DNA from: Thysanoteuthis rhombus
Taxonomy: Eukaryota; Mollusca; Cephalopoda; Oegopsida; Thysanoteuthidae
Direction: 5' to 3'
DNA: 64,000 nucleotides
Assembly (NCBI GenBank): GCA_963457665.1
Contig: OY735206.1
Location: 55,690,984-55,754,983 of the forward strand
Shown here: one piece after another, positions 24,960 to 36,969 of the stretch
How positions within the stretch are numbered: position 1 is the first letter of the stretch
Layout of the letters: the number at the start of each line of letters is the position of its first letter
Program-made: the position numbers and the translations under genes
The notes under the pieces: model-generated
Told to the model about the DNA's origin: nothing
Database searches by the model: none
What the model saw: the letters and a program-made list of their open reading frames with translations, nothing else

Positions 24960-26160
24960 CCATGAAGTAAATTTCAGGTCAGGACAAGTCCAGAGTTATG
25001 AGGTTTGGTCTGCTGTAATTGTAATAGTCTACGAGACTAAGCTGTTGGCCATTGTTCTTTAACAGGAATATATTCGACCAAATACGGTAATAAAATTTTC
25101 ATGGTAAAAGGCTAGAGAAAATGGATACAATTTAAGTAATGTGATTGAACAGTTTGATACTTTGATGCCAATATTCACTGTAATGTCTTCATTTCAGAAT
25201 ATAACATCAGTTCTATTTTATGCGAAGGAAAGTATTGATTTGTCATCTCTTATTTTAGATATGAGCTGAAAAACCACTTACTTTCGAATGTTAACTATTG
25301 CGTCCATGGAAATGTACAAAAATATTGCAAGTAAATTCATCTAACTACAGTTGAAAATCTCAGTGAGCACTGCAATAACTTGTTAAGAGATCATTGTATG
25401 GAGTGGATAAGTTGTTCTCCACGAATCCTATAGAAATCTTATGAAAATAAATAGAACATACAGATGATAGAGCTTTTATCTAAAATGATAGATCCAAGCG
25501 CCAAGAGATCTAAATTTTGATACAAAATATCTGAATTGCTAAAGCTGAATAGTTTCAACTGAGTTACAAAGGACAGGAAAATTATTTTACATGGTAGGTT
25601 GCACCAGCTGCACTTCATAAATTCCGATGCCTTCTAAACATGCATCGTGGAAAAGGTGCTGCCTTAGTTGGAGTTTATTTCCTAAAGGAAAACGACAATT
25701 ACTAATGGGTGACTTTTTCCAGCAAACAGATGTGTGAGACTCATGATTCCGTTGATGAGGTCTCGGATATAATTTGACACAAATAGATTTTTGGTAACAG
25801 CTCCAGAAGTTCTCCGACTATTTGCTTTACGACGAATACACACTTAGCTGCTTGCCTCAAGGAATCAATCTTTTGCATACAACTATATTTTATCAAGCCA
25901 AGCTTTGTTTCGATTCCGTGCAATATAGACTGCTATGGAAAAAAGGTACTAGATTTCAAATATTTTTTTTTTGCTTGATAAAAAAAAAAGAGAGGTGATC
26001 ATTAAATTCCCTGTAAGTGAGAAACTCATAGAATTAACCGCTTTTCGACGCCTGGAAAGTATAGAACATTAGAAAATTCTTTCTGCTTCCGTGCGATTTC
26101 TAGTGCAATTTCTTTATTGAGGAAACTTGTAATCATTTGATTTGCAAACAAGTGTGGAAC
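24960..26160. other. Non-coding stretch, nothing recognised
   Basis: The minus-strand frame 25741-25923 (IVGELLELLPKIYL segment) has a protein-like composition but no family I can name. Nothing else is recognised. Confidence 0.3.
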
Positions 26161-26164
26161 TACG

Positions 26165-26166
<2 letters not shown>

Positions 26167-26212
<46 letters not shown>
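26167..26212. repeat. (GA)n microsatellite
   Basis: Perfect GA array. Confidence 0.97.
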
Positions 26213-26217
<5 letters not shown>

Positions 26218-26267
26218 CATCTATATATTTCACTCACGCACACATACGAATATATATAAACACATGC

Positions 26268-26268
26268 A

Positions 26269-26319
<51 letters not shown>

Positions 26320-26320
26320 A
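26268..26320. repeat. (CTAT)n microsatellite
   Basis: Perfect CTAT tetranucleotide array, the complement class of the GATA repeats elsewhere in the window. Confidence 0.97.
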
Positions 26321-26739
26321 GTGTTTTTATTCCAACATTATTCAGATATCACTGTACGTATTTTTTATGGATACTATTTTTTTCAGCATGAAAGTGATTT
26401 TTTCTGTATGTATCTGGGGCATGTATACAAATATGAGCAAAGGTTTATGGTTTCAATTTGTTTATCTACATCGAGGAAAGTGTGGATGTAAATACGTATA
26501 TTCAAAAAAGTGACTTAACTATCGATAAATGGCTCATCATCTTTGGTTTGGCACAGGCAAAAACTATCTGAGTAAGTAATCATACCGTCGGATTATATCT
26601 ATCTATATGTAAATTCTAGAGCAATCACCAATCATTAACTGTAGACGAATATCAAAAAATGCGTCAGTGTTTGTTATGTAGCGATTCGTTGAAGGCTAAA
26701 AAAAATGTTCGCATCTATGATATTATTCTGCTTATTATT

Positions 26740-27075
26740 ACAGGCTGCCAACTGAGAACCATGCAATATGTACAGGGAAGAATCATGATTAACATCTCAA
26801 GGAGAGATCACTCGAGAAAATTTAACATCATAGAATCCATTAGAAAATTTAAATTGCTGGTCATGTTGCAAGGATGTCAGACAGCAGCTGAACATCATGA
26901 CTCACAACGTGGGTCTCCAGATATCATATGTAAAACTGTAGCTGAGAGAAAATAAAATGGCGCGACGAACTAGACAAGTTCTGGAGATTATGACTCCATA
27001 AAGCCCAAAGAGAAGTCTGGTTGATCTTTCGGGAGTTCAATGTCCAACGATAGAAATTAAAAGGTAGTTTGGAAT
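26740..27075 (+). mobile_element. RTE-like LINE 3' tail, decayed
   Basis: This sense-orientation tail is related to the one at 4320-4620. It includes GGTCATGTTGCAAGGATG (the WAGHIARM region), then CACAACGTGGGTCTCCAGAT (GRP region), then AAATGGCGCGACGAACTAGA (KWRDELD), and a CCAAAGAGAAGTCTGG stretch (QREVW). Frames are broken. It is 5'-truncated and has no RT. Confidence 0.65.
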
Positions 27076-27149
27076 GTATGAGAGAATGAGAAAAGTACAC
27101 ACACAAGGTGGAAAGAGAGCAGAGACAGGTGATGACGGACAATTTTATT

Positions 27150-28260
27150 TATCAACACTTGTGGAATTTCCGTGGGCCTAGGTAGTGTGAATAAATGGTA
27201 ATTGCTTTTTTGCTCCACACTATTTTTCATGCGAGTTTTTTTTCATGATAGGAATGCTATACTTCTGCAAATCTTAGGAAAGGTCTATATCTGATGACAG
27301 ACGCTAAAAAGCTACTGCTGCTGATGATGATCGTGATATTTTCAGATAACGGGCGAAACCTTTACGTACGCGTATCTTTCTTTCTATATATCTATCTAGC
27401 CTCAGACACATTTATCTATCTCCCCCTCTCTCTCTCTCTTTATATCTATGGATCTGCACCTGTACCTATATACTTCTGCTTAATTTGACTATTGCCTTCC
27501 ATACCTCATGATTATAAAATAATAAGCCTCTAAGATGTTTGACATTATCGACAAAAGTTGTGAGACGTTGAAAAAATTGTCAATGATCATAATGTACAAA
27601 CACTGTAATATTAACGGAAAAAAAACAACCTTTGTCTTGAATTATTATATTTAATCGGCAGCTGGAGTTTAAAATTTCATATCAAAAGTAAAATGAAATT
27701 GTCTTGTACGTGTGATGTCAATAAAAGTAAATTACATACAAGGACGAACATATATGCATCGATTTTTGTAAATACTTACGTATATATTGACATAAAAGAA
27801 AAATCATAAATACAGTGTGGGAGACAGGAAGACGTTATTATAAACAAACCACAATTATGTACATAGGTATATTATTAAGCACATAGCATTGTTACGAGGT
27901 ATCGACAAGTGCGAGCATTTTATCACAAAAAATAACCCATCAAAACAAAACAAGAACAGACAAAAGGTATATATTGCTGACTGCATACACAGAGATTGGC
28001 AGCTTACTCCCCTGCAGAATCTGTAGACACACGCAGTGCTAGGCAAAGGAATGGGGTCTCTTAAACCCAGTGCACACGACCGTTTGCTTGGCACGAGTAA
28101 TTATTGGTAAACATTGATTGTAATATCAAACGAATTAGGGATTCAAAATAAAAAAAAAGAAAATGCTTAGATATCATCATTCTATATTTGCTTTCCTTGA
28201 ATGATTGTAAGCCTCTGAAAACTTTAAAATAATGAACCTAAAACTACTGATGCGACTATT
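27150..28260. other. Non-coding stretch, nothing recognised
   Basis: Contains a CT-rich patch near 27420-27440. No recognised element or gene. Confidence 0.4.
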
Positions 28261-28277
28261 GTTTGTTGCTACTTGTT

Positions 28278-28287
28278 TTTACTACTG

Positions 28288-28327
<40 letters not shown>

Positions 28328-28392
28328 CATAAATAAAAAGATATCCTGCCTATACACAGAATTCAAATCAATTTTTCAAATCCTATTTTTTT

Positions 28393-28452
<60 letters not shown>

Positions 28453-28498
28453 CATAAATAAAAAAAATATCCTGCCTCAACACGGAATTCAAATCAAT
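28278..28498. repeat. Two-copy cassette with (CTA)n arrays
   Basis: A (CTA)n array (28278-28326) is followed by a 45-base unique block starting CATAAATAAAAAGATATCC. Both parts then recur: (CTA)n 28394-28452 and the same block to 28498, with a few differences. The unit is about 120 bases. Confidence 0.85.
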
Positions 28499-28499
28499 G

Positions 28500-28960
28500 G
28501 ATCAGGAATGCAATGGCCGTGTACAAGGCTGTTACATCCAAGCGACGCCATCGATACTCAACCCATAAAAAGAGAAGAGAGATGAAGAATCAACAGGGTG
28601 GAGGACTACGTCGAAATGACTGAAATTAGACTCACAAAATACGCACAAAGGTGAGGCGAAAATCTAATTATAACGACTCCAAAGAAGATGAAAAGAGATA
28701 AGAGGGAGGGAAATGCGGAAACACAGAAGGAGAAACAAGGGAAGTGAAATAGAGAAAGAGAGATTTCTGCACGGAAAATTTAATAGGCAAATAAAATCTA
28801 TGGCAGAGGAACCTGATTATACAGATGTGATCCATTATCATGAAACCCTGAACAAATGAACCTGGATAAAATAATATCAAAGCAAGAAAAGGACTAAAGC
28901 CAAAAAAAAAAAAAAAAAAAAAACAGACCCCAAAAACCCAAAAGGAACAACAACAACATC
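28500..28960. other. Non-coding stretch, purine-rich in part
   Basis: Moderately purine-rich at about 28670-28770. Ends in a poly-A run near 28902-28923. No element recognised. Confidence 0.35.
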
Positions 28961-28963
28961 AAC

Positions 28964-28964
28964 G

Positions 28965-29037
<73 letters not shown>

Positions 29038-29056
29038 TAATAATAATAATAATAAT
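28964..29056. repeat. (AAT)n microsatellite
   Basis: Long AAT array with one interruption, directly upstream of a truncated RLE-LINE tail. Confidence 0.97.
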
Positions 29057-29246
29057 ATAGAATGTGAAGACTGCAACACTAATTGTTAGCAGTGGCCTTT
29101 CAGAGGAAGGGAAATGAAAGCGGAAATGCGAACCACAGCACTGGCATGATAGGTGAAGGAGGGAAGAGATGTTGGCTGAAGACCTGAGGAGACTTATTGT
29201 CAATCAGCCTTCAGCAGTAACCTCCAGGCAACTGGCGTGAGATTGC
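29057..29246 (+). mobile_element. 5'-truncated R4/Dong-like LINE, tail copy d
   Basis: Only the 3' UTR remains. The single unit at about 29187-29246 begins like the first unit of the longer copy (GAGACTTATTGTCAATCAGC) and ends like its second unit (CCAGGCAACTGGCGTGAGAT). This suggests recombination between the two units. It is flanked by (AAT)n upstream and (AAC)n downstream. Confidence 0.75.

Positions 29247-29281
<35 letters not shown>
29247..29281. repeat. (AAC)n microsatellite tail
   Basis: Perfect AAC array forming the 3' end of the truncated LINE copy. Confidence 0.97.
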
Positions 29282-29389
29282 GAATAAATGATCAATAGAG
29301 CAGGAATTTTCAACGCAGATTGAACCCCCATTACAAACCCATGATGGGATAGGGTAAAAAACAAAAAATCAAACAAAAGCAAAACGTTT

Positions 29390-29545
29390 TTATGGACATA
29401 ACAAGGAGTAGATGTTATGATTTTCAGCTCTTCAATTCCATAGGTGTGATCTGTAAGCTTGATACACATATACCAATCTGAACAAGCCGGACTAGCTTGA
29501 AAACTGAAGAAACCTAGGTGGACAGTTTTGGTCTATCGTTTTATG
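29390..29545 (+). repeat. Interspersed repeat, copy 1
   Basis: Shares blocks with 57835-57960: TGGAC-x-TAA-x-AAGGAGT-x-x-ATGTT, then a TTTTCA-x-GCTC block, then AAAACTGAAGAAACC with similar spacing. Family unknown. It lies just upstream of LINE endonuclease remnants, so it could be part of that LINE. Confidence 0.45.
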
Positions 29546-29920
29546 ATATTCTCACTCTTTGATAAACCGACTGTTCATGATATCGAGGCTAGAACATTGG
29601 ATTTGATACTCTTAAATAAGGAAGAGAGGACCTGTCACATCGTTTATGCGAGACCATTATTTTAAAACAAACTGTAAGAAAAGTGAAAAACTGGACAAAG
29701 ATTCGAGACTTGCAAGACAATCTTGTGGAATATCAAATCAGCGATTGTTCCTATCTTTGTTGAACAACCTAGAAAAGCCTCGCAACGAGGTTGGAATATT
29801 TGGAAATCAACTTGTGAAATAATTGGATCTATGTTGATATTTATCCTAAAGACAGAATACTGACAAAAAGTGTTATTCAGGAAACTTGCACTCATTTCAT
29901 CTTCAGTGACGCCTTGTCGA
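29545..29920 (+). pseudogene. RLE-LINE endonuclease tail, decayed
   Basis: The plus strand translates to DIEARTLDLILLNKEERT, then CHIVYARP, then WNIKSAIVPIFVEQP. These match the RPD-x(n)-IVDVAVP and IVPVVIGALG stretches of R2/R4-type C-terminal endonucleases. Several stops and frame changes are present. The residues differ enough from the element at 40521-44210 to suggest a separate lineage. Confidence 0.6.
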
Positions 29921-29984
29921 TGCACTTAAGTCGAAAAATTAGCTATGCATAATTCAAAACGTTTGGATGGAACATTGAAAAAAA

Positions 29985-30260
29985 GGATTCCGGTATTTTG
30001 AAATCGAGCGAGACCGCTTTGTTCGTAGAATTACATTGAGTCTGGTTGTTATAAGCAAGAAAGACAGATTTTAATAGATTGCCCCTATATGAAACACAGG
30101 ACAGAAATCTAAGAATTTGGAAATTTAGAAAAAGACTCGTGTAAGATGCTGAGATCAGGGTTAAGATCGCTGTCGTTATAATTGCTCTATTGGGTGATCT
30201 AAGAATGGGATTAGAACAATGGGAAAATCCATGGTGGGTTGGCATTGTCTATACCACCAT
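29985..30260 (+). pseudogene. Second RLE-LINE endonuclease tail, decayed
   Basis: LSLVVISKKDRF corresponds to the RPDLVVIDKK region of the endonuclease. NTGQKSKNLEI is a remnant of the KE-x-EK-x-KY segment. RVKIAVVIIALLGDLRMGL corresponds to the IPVVIGALG segment. It follows the previous endonuclease fragment in the same orientation, so it is a second copy rather than a continuation. Broken by several stops. Confidence 0.55.
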
Positions 30261-30449
30261 AGAGCTTGGCATCATGAAGAATCCTAACGAATCTTACTTC
30301 AAATTGGTCTCTAGTAACAGCCCCAGCTACTGTGAACCAGCAGTTCTCAAAGGAGATCGAATCCAATTGAAAAAAAAGAAAGAAGAGCAAGTTTTTGCTC
30401 AGCATCGCATAGAGGTATTTTTCTGTTCCACATGCAAATGATATCGGTT

Positions 30450-31010
30450 GCAGAGATTTTATCATTGAATGATTTTTATTCGTACTCAGTGAGTTTTCAA
30501 ACCAGTAGCGACTTGTTGCTGGAGCATAATGACAATATTTTTCTTATATTACCATTATGTACGTAGCCTCCATTTTCCCTACGATCTTCTGTTTTTCCTC
30601 AATTTTTTCACAAGTCTCTCTTGAATCGTCCATAGCACTCCAACATACGATTCACCTTGTCACCTGTATTTTTTCCGGCTACCAAATACTTGTCAGGCTT
30701 CTCACTTTCCATGTTTGGAACATGGTTTACAGGAATATATAAACTACTACTTACTGTAATTATCTTTCTTTTTGTCTATGTTCTCCCCTAGAGAGAGAGA
30801 AAAACAGAAGGTATTCTTATGTATTTAAAAGGAAATAAGATATGATTATCGGCAGAACGCAAAAATGGAGACTTGTAATTAATTTACAGCCACTGGAGAA
30901 TAGCCTAATACTAATCTATTGAAGCATTAAACTGGTTATAATCATATTTTATTTCCTTTTAAATACAGAATATGCCACTTAAATTGCCAATTTACTCGCC
31001 ACCTGCATCA
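30450..31010. other. Non-coding stretch, nothing recognised
   Basis: No recognised element or credible coding frame. Confidence 0.35.
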
Positions 31011-31012
31011 AC

Positions 31013-31014
<2 letters not shown>

Positions 31015-31049
<35 letters not shown>

Positions 31050-31065
31050 TATATATATATATAAA
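31015..31065. repeat. (CA)n-(TA)n microsatellite
   Basis: CA array followed by a short TA array, next to the composite SINE-like block. Confidence 0.97.
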
Positions 31066-31069
31066 ATTA

Positions 31070-31980
31070 AAAAAATTGTCTCATCCACAGACTGCTGTTT
31101 CGTTGTATTACGACTCTTCAGTGTGGCTATAAACTATTCATCAGCTGCAGAGGATCTGCTGCCCCGGGGCAGCACTGCTCCATTGGCTTTGAAGGAGCAG
31201 GTTGGGATTGTCCTGACGCTTTTGTGGCGGAGGTTGTTTTAGCAACCACGGTTGCTTGGCAATCGAAGTCGCGTCGGCTGGAGCCGTTTTTGGATGGATG
31301 GATGGATCCTATTCTTCCCACGTTAAGCTCGACCTTGAGTCACATTTTGCTGTGGTGGTACAGTGAATAAACACACAATCCTACAGCACTTTTTTTGGCC
31401 TTTCCGACAGGATCAAAGTGGAATATCTGTTCCACGGCATAGACTGAGGCACCGGTATTGACACTTGCCTGTCAAATGGGCCAGAGATTGGGTGATGTGG
31501 GTTGTATCAAGACCAAGTGCACCGGTGCAATGCGTTAGCCAATGAGGTTTTACTGAGGCTGCGCAATGCTACCCGTCACTTTTTCCTGTGGTGGGACAGC
31601 GAATAAATACACCACCCAGTACCATGATCTTGGATCGAAACCTCCGCTTCAGACCTGGAGGCTGGCATCTTATCGCTGCCCTATGCAGAACTGGACGCTC
31701 AGTAAGATTGGATTCAAGTGATATACTTATTCACACAGAATTTCCCATCCACCAGAATGCTCTATTCCTAAGTTGAAAGAGTATTGAATAAGCTTACAAT
31801 GAACGAGTTATCTTACTCAAAGAGTGCTCTACCCTGAATAAGGGAGCGTCAATTATAATAATTAGATAATTGTGTCATCTACAGACAGCTGTTTCGTTGT
31901 ATTACAACTCTTCAGTGTGACTATAGACAAACCATTATCTCATTCAGTACCGCTAGTTGGAGTCGAAACCTAATTTTTCG
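31070..31980 (-). mobile_element. Composite SINE-like block
   Basis: It contains two copies of the right-hand part seen in the 12773-12998 repeat (31075-31145 and 31866-31940, with GCTGTTTCGTTGTATTAC cores). It also has one tRNA-like body at about 31635-31705 (minus strand A-box region, then GGAGGTTTCGATCC as B box). A TGGTGG-x-ACAG-x-GAATAAA segment occurs twice, at 31342 and 31578. The part at 31140-31330 is unusually GC-rich for the window. A minus-strand frame there (31127-31321) has no recognisable family. Best read as nested or partly duplicated copies of one family. Confidence 0.55.
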
Positions 31981-31989
31981 ATGTCGTCC

Positions 31990-34900
31990 ATTTTTTTCGC
32001 ATATTTTAAGCGCAAACCCTATCAGCAAAATTACCCAAAGCACAAATGAAAATTGATGGTTAATTATTCATTTTCTAAGAAAACGTTTTAAAAAAGCTCC
32101 GGATAATTATCATTCAATTGATCAAACCTTAATTTATCATCTGTATGAAATCACCAGATTAATTAATTTCAGGACAGTTCCAGGAGCGTTTGAATTTTTT
32201 TCATGACTTCTGCGTGCAACAGATTAATAGCCGCTTGCCATTATGGCCGTGTAGCACACTAAAAGATTTATCGACAACGTTAAATATACATCATGAAGTA
32301 GGGTTCTAGAATAAATTGGATAGCAGAGTGTTAAAAAACCCTTTTTTTGTAACATTCTTGCAAAGTAGTTCATTTGTAGGAACGCTTCTGGTGAGAGTGT
32401 ACTAACGGAAGAGTAGAGTCTAGGCTACTCTGTCTGATGTTGGAAATCGATAGAGATTAACACATTCTCCAATACAAAAAAGCAAATACGTACTTGAATA
32501 TGCTCTGCTACTACCTAGAATAAAACCAAATCATTCTACTCTGTAGCATAAGAGAACTACTTTTGAAAGATTTGGTGCCTACACGTTTCATTTTGTCATG
32601 GAAACGAAGCTTGATATAATAAATTCTCTTCATGAAGATAAATAAACGCGCATAAACCAATCGGGAATATTAGCTGAAGTTTGAATGTAATTAATAATGT
32701 CAGTGACAATAAAGTAGTGCCCTGTTGTGACTAGTAATCTGAAAAGTTATCGGGTTTGGTTCAAGACTGGAAGATGATCGTGTTCCGAAATCTCACCGTA
32801 GAAACTCGATGCCAAATAAACGATCAGAACTTATAGCTTCTTTTAACTATAACATGAAAACTGAATTTGCTGTAAAACCATGGGTGTTTCTTATCGGAAT
32901 TGTCTTCTCTATTAAATACATTTCTAATGTGTTTTTCATATTTTTATGCATTCTGTGTGTATTCCTGGGACCATGGAGCAGGTTTTTAGTTAGTTGTTTT
33001 TTTTCTAAAATCAAACCCTTGACTATATAAGTGGGGCATTCCAGATTCACGCTAAATCAGGTACATTTCTTGTACCTAGCTTCTTTCAGTTATTGCTTTA
33101 CAGTTGCTTGAAAGTAGCTCATCTGAAGCGAGTGGGAATTTTTTGTAGTTTTTAGAGAAGGGGGAGAGTAAGAGAGAGACAGAGAGAGACAGACAGAGAG
33201 GAAAAGATGTTTTCTTCCAGAGATCGTGGAAAAATCATTTGTATTCTAGAAAAAAAAATACACTAGGTCATACTAAGAAATGTTCTGTGTGTTCAGATGC
33301 AACTGTGGCAAAGATTTTTGATAAATTGATTTTAGAAAATCAGCTTTTTGGTGGGGGAGGATGTAGTCGATTTATAATTTTGCCTCAGCTTTTAAGAAAC
33401 CATCAACGGAAACTGTCAACAAAGATTTTTTCAGATTTTAAGTGAGTATGTCTGGTTTGCTATGTAAATATCGCACACACAGACTGCACCAATGGAGCTA
33501 AAGGGCTGAAAATTCGAACATTCAGTCAATATTTTGTCCAGCAAAAGCGTTTTTCTCAAAATCCATCAAACCTTGAATAATTTCAGATCAAGTCAATTAG
33601 CTAGAAAAACTCATGCTAAATTGGTTGGTTAGCTTCTGTATGCCGGTGTTCACGTTTCTTTTTAGATTCAGACATCTTATTGATCACTGTCTAATGAGAG
33701 GCAAGTATAGTAAGTCATTCATTGATACCACTTGTTTCCGATTTTGTAATTGATCACCCCCTTCGCAGCATGTAGCCAAAAGACATTGACCATGTAACGG
33801 TTTCCATCGATATAAATGTTTTTTTTTTTTAACTAAATGAAGCATTATCAATAATATTAGATTTTAACTAATATTTTTCCATCCCAGTTAGGAATCGAAT
33901 TGTCATGAAAACTATGGAAATATTCTTTTCAGTTTTCAGGTAGGTCTAGCTGGCTATTTGTGTATCCTGTGGTTCTAGAAGGATTAAAATATAAACATTT
34001 GTTCCAGAAAATGTCTGGAAAAATTTGTATGTTAATGGAAATGCCTCCAAGATAGGTGTTAGTCTGAGGCAGTAAATTTTCGAGATCGTAAGAAAACTAG
34101 CGTAGCTCAATCTGAATATTCATGAATAATTTTTCAAAGGAAATCAGATTTTGAAAATCCGACCCAAAATAGCTATTCTTAAGTAGTGCCAAGAACGATT
34201 AATAATTTTTTGTTCGTTTCTTCATTTATTTTCTGAAGCGGTGTTTTTCCAAGACCGCAGAAAAATAACACAGTTCACTCAAAATCAATATCTAATGTTT
34301 AATATTAATCACAAATTATTACCTGATTTTTTTATCAGCATTATTCTTAATTATTCGACCATTTTTTTAATCAATCTATTTATTATTGTATTATTATTTA
34401 TAGTTCTCTTCTTATTGTTTTTTATACATCATTTTTAACATCGACTGAAGGACAGATGAAAATCTTAGATCATTCTGCTTAGACGTCTCTTTTGCTCAGT
34501 CATGTGATACAAACTAATTTTATACCGTGATGAAGTCACAGTCTGCAGCTGTAAAGCCAGGACAAAAAGCCAGGGAAGTAGGAAACGAAAAGGTAACCGG
34601 TAAAACGTGAATTGTGTTCTCGAACTTTTACTATGGTGACGTTGGAGGTGGAGATGGCGGTTTTCCAATCTTTTTCTTTTTTATTTTGCTGGGGCAATTT
34701 TATTATAACCCATTACCAGCTTACTAAATCATTTGAAGGTTCACCAACCAACTACTTGTATACATCAGGATCACATTCCCTACTCTATTCGTAGTCAGCT
34801 TCGTACGAGTTGAACTTTTCCTGCTTGAATCAAGTCAACCAAGTTAGAAAACCTGATTTTTTGAGGGATAAAAAATGGATTCATGCCTTTCTCGGGAGCT

Positions 34901-36285
34901 TTTGATGGAATAGATTACCTTTAAAAACTAATTATATGAGCTCCTAGTACATTCTGCTTTGATAGCGGTGAACAAATGACCGTAAAACGTTTCATTGAAT
35001 GAAAAGAGGTTGCTGGTGGAAAATATTTGAGAAACTCTGCTATTATGACAGCGACAAGACTGTGAAATCTTCACGCCAGTTGTCTAATCTGAAATAATAT
35101 TTTTGTTATTCAGATCAATGTGGAGATGTTTACTGCTCTATTATCCCGGGGTTTATTTGAATTTAGAGTCACTAAAGGTCAGAGGCAATCGCACAACACC
35201 CACAAATTTCTTTAGAATCCTGAGCGTTTTCTAAATGTCATCAGTATCGGAGGTGACTGGAAAATTCAATACTACTTCTACAATATGGAAGTTAGCATCA
35301 CCTAGTAGCTACGTATATCAGGCTTTATTTGTTTCTTGGCAACGACAGTGAATCTGGTCACGTCTATCTCGCACGCAAACTGATCAATAAGAAAAGATGC
35401 AGTGATGAAATCAAAACCCAACAAAATGCACACGCATATACAGCTTTACAACGAACTTTAGAATACATTACAAATGATGTACGCACATGTGCACTCGTGA
35501 AACACAAAACGCGAACGCTTATATGCTGGTAAAATGACAATTGGAAGGGGAGCAGATATACAAAAAAAAAAAAAAAAATAGGTGTTACATCTCGAAAATC
35601 TTAATTATCATGTGGGCATGTTTGGATGCATTTCAATGATTGCCAACCACCTTTTCAGAGACCTTGCAGCGGTTGCAGAGACAACTGTATGCTATTTACA
35701 TGTTTTAGATTTGAGGAATGAAAGAAAAAGAAAAAATATTTTTTTGTCGTGGGCTGTTTAATATGAATGGGAGGGGACATGTCAGTATCCGAGAAGGTTA
35801 AAATAAGAAATGTCTCTGAGAGGAAAGATCAAGAGGTGTTTGCATCTGTCTGTGAGTGTCAAGCTGAATCAGCAAACACACAGCAGAACCTTTGGGAAAC
35901 AGTATAAGCAGGCATAAACCATCCTTATAAGAAGAGACTTTTCTTCGAGTTTCGCCCACCATCAATCGGAAAGATTAAAAATAACACTAGCCACTTCCAC
36001 TCCGCCCCATATATGTCAATACCTATCAACTAAATGCTCGACACAACCTTATCTAACCTGTCTTGTGATCTTTCCATGTTGGGTGGATCATGATTCTCTC
36101 ACGTGATTGCTGTTGTTGGTAAATCATTTAGTCAGATTTAATGTTACAGCTCAGTAGGTGACTATGGGGAAGATCGGAAGCCAGAAATATTTGCTCATCA
36201 AATATTGGTCACCAAGAATTTAAGCTTGCTTTCATTTCTCTCTTTCCCTTTCTCTTTCACACACACGTATTCACCCTATCAGACT
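31990..36285. other. Long non-coding stretch, nothing recognised
   Basis: Over 4 kb of AT-rich DNA with no recognised transposon motif. A GA-rich patch lies at about 33155-33205 and a poly-A run at about 35562-35578. Segments near 33425-33470 and 33930-33975 share a weak TTTTCAG-x(n)-GGT-x-TAGCTGG-like similarity that I could not extend. Confidence 0.4.
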
Positions 36286-36289
36286 TGTG

Positions 36290-36291
<2 letters not shown>

Positions 36292-36338
<47 letters not shown>
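36292..36338. repeat. (TATC)n microsatellite
   Basis: Perfect tetranucleotide array. Confidence 0.97.
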
Positions 36339-36339
<1 letters not shown>

Positions 36340-36544
36340 CTTAATTGCATAAATCCGCAGCTGAATGACTAAAAGAGCATGTATCTCACACAGTAAAATA
36401 CTTACTCTCCAGTTTAACAATCTAGGGTGAATATTATCCAAATTATAGAGTTTGGACTTCCGATCGAAATTTAGTTAACAATTTCGTAATTACTTCATTG
36501 ACGAACTCTTAAATCGAACTTTAATGAAACTCTATTGCAATATC

Positions 36545-36965
36545 ATGGGTAATAATGGCAGCAAAAACGATGACAAATACAATAAACATATTTTGTTGTA
36601 ACCAAATGTGCCAGAATAACAAAAAAGACAAGGCAGCTGGTAGGCACATCATACGTGATTACACATTCCCAGTCAAACGTGGTCATAATATAAAATCAGT
36701 AATCTCCTATGAAAAACTAAAACGATATAATCCTATTATAAACAGTAATGCTTGTCGCCAAAAAGCATCAGCAAAACAGATTAAAGTCATCTACGAATTC
36801 TCTTGTCCGTAGCCTATGATAGACACACATCCCATTCGTATGCTGATCACACAAACGTTACTTCACAATGCAGATTAACTTCCCTCTCTGATCAAAGTGC
36901 TATACGTACTCATGCTTAGGAAGTTGTATATATCTGCACATCGATGCTCCCACAAAGACTTGTAA
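36545..36965 (+). pseudogene. Penelope-like retroelement C-terminal fragment
   Basis: The frame from 36555 reads FCCNQMCQNNKKDKAAGRHI, then FPVKRGHNIKSVISYEKL, then QIKVIYEFSCP. The last phrase is the VIYKFTCP start of the GIY-YIG endonuclease of animal Penelope-like elements. The upstream block matches the linker after their reverse transcriptase (NIRLYYQNQM-type). Only this C-terminal piece is present and it is broken. The RT itself is not seen nearby. An old fossil by its decay. Confidence 0.7.
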
Positions 36966-36969
36966 AAGG

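Noticed and set aside
30190-30441. 83-codon plus frame as a host gene
   Set aside because: Its first part corresponds to the VVIGALG segment of a LINE endonuclease remnant, and the rest has no motif.
33425-33975. Weak direct similarity around TTTTCAG...GGT
   Set aside because: The similarity could not be extended and may be chance in AT-rich DNA.
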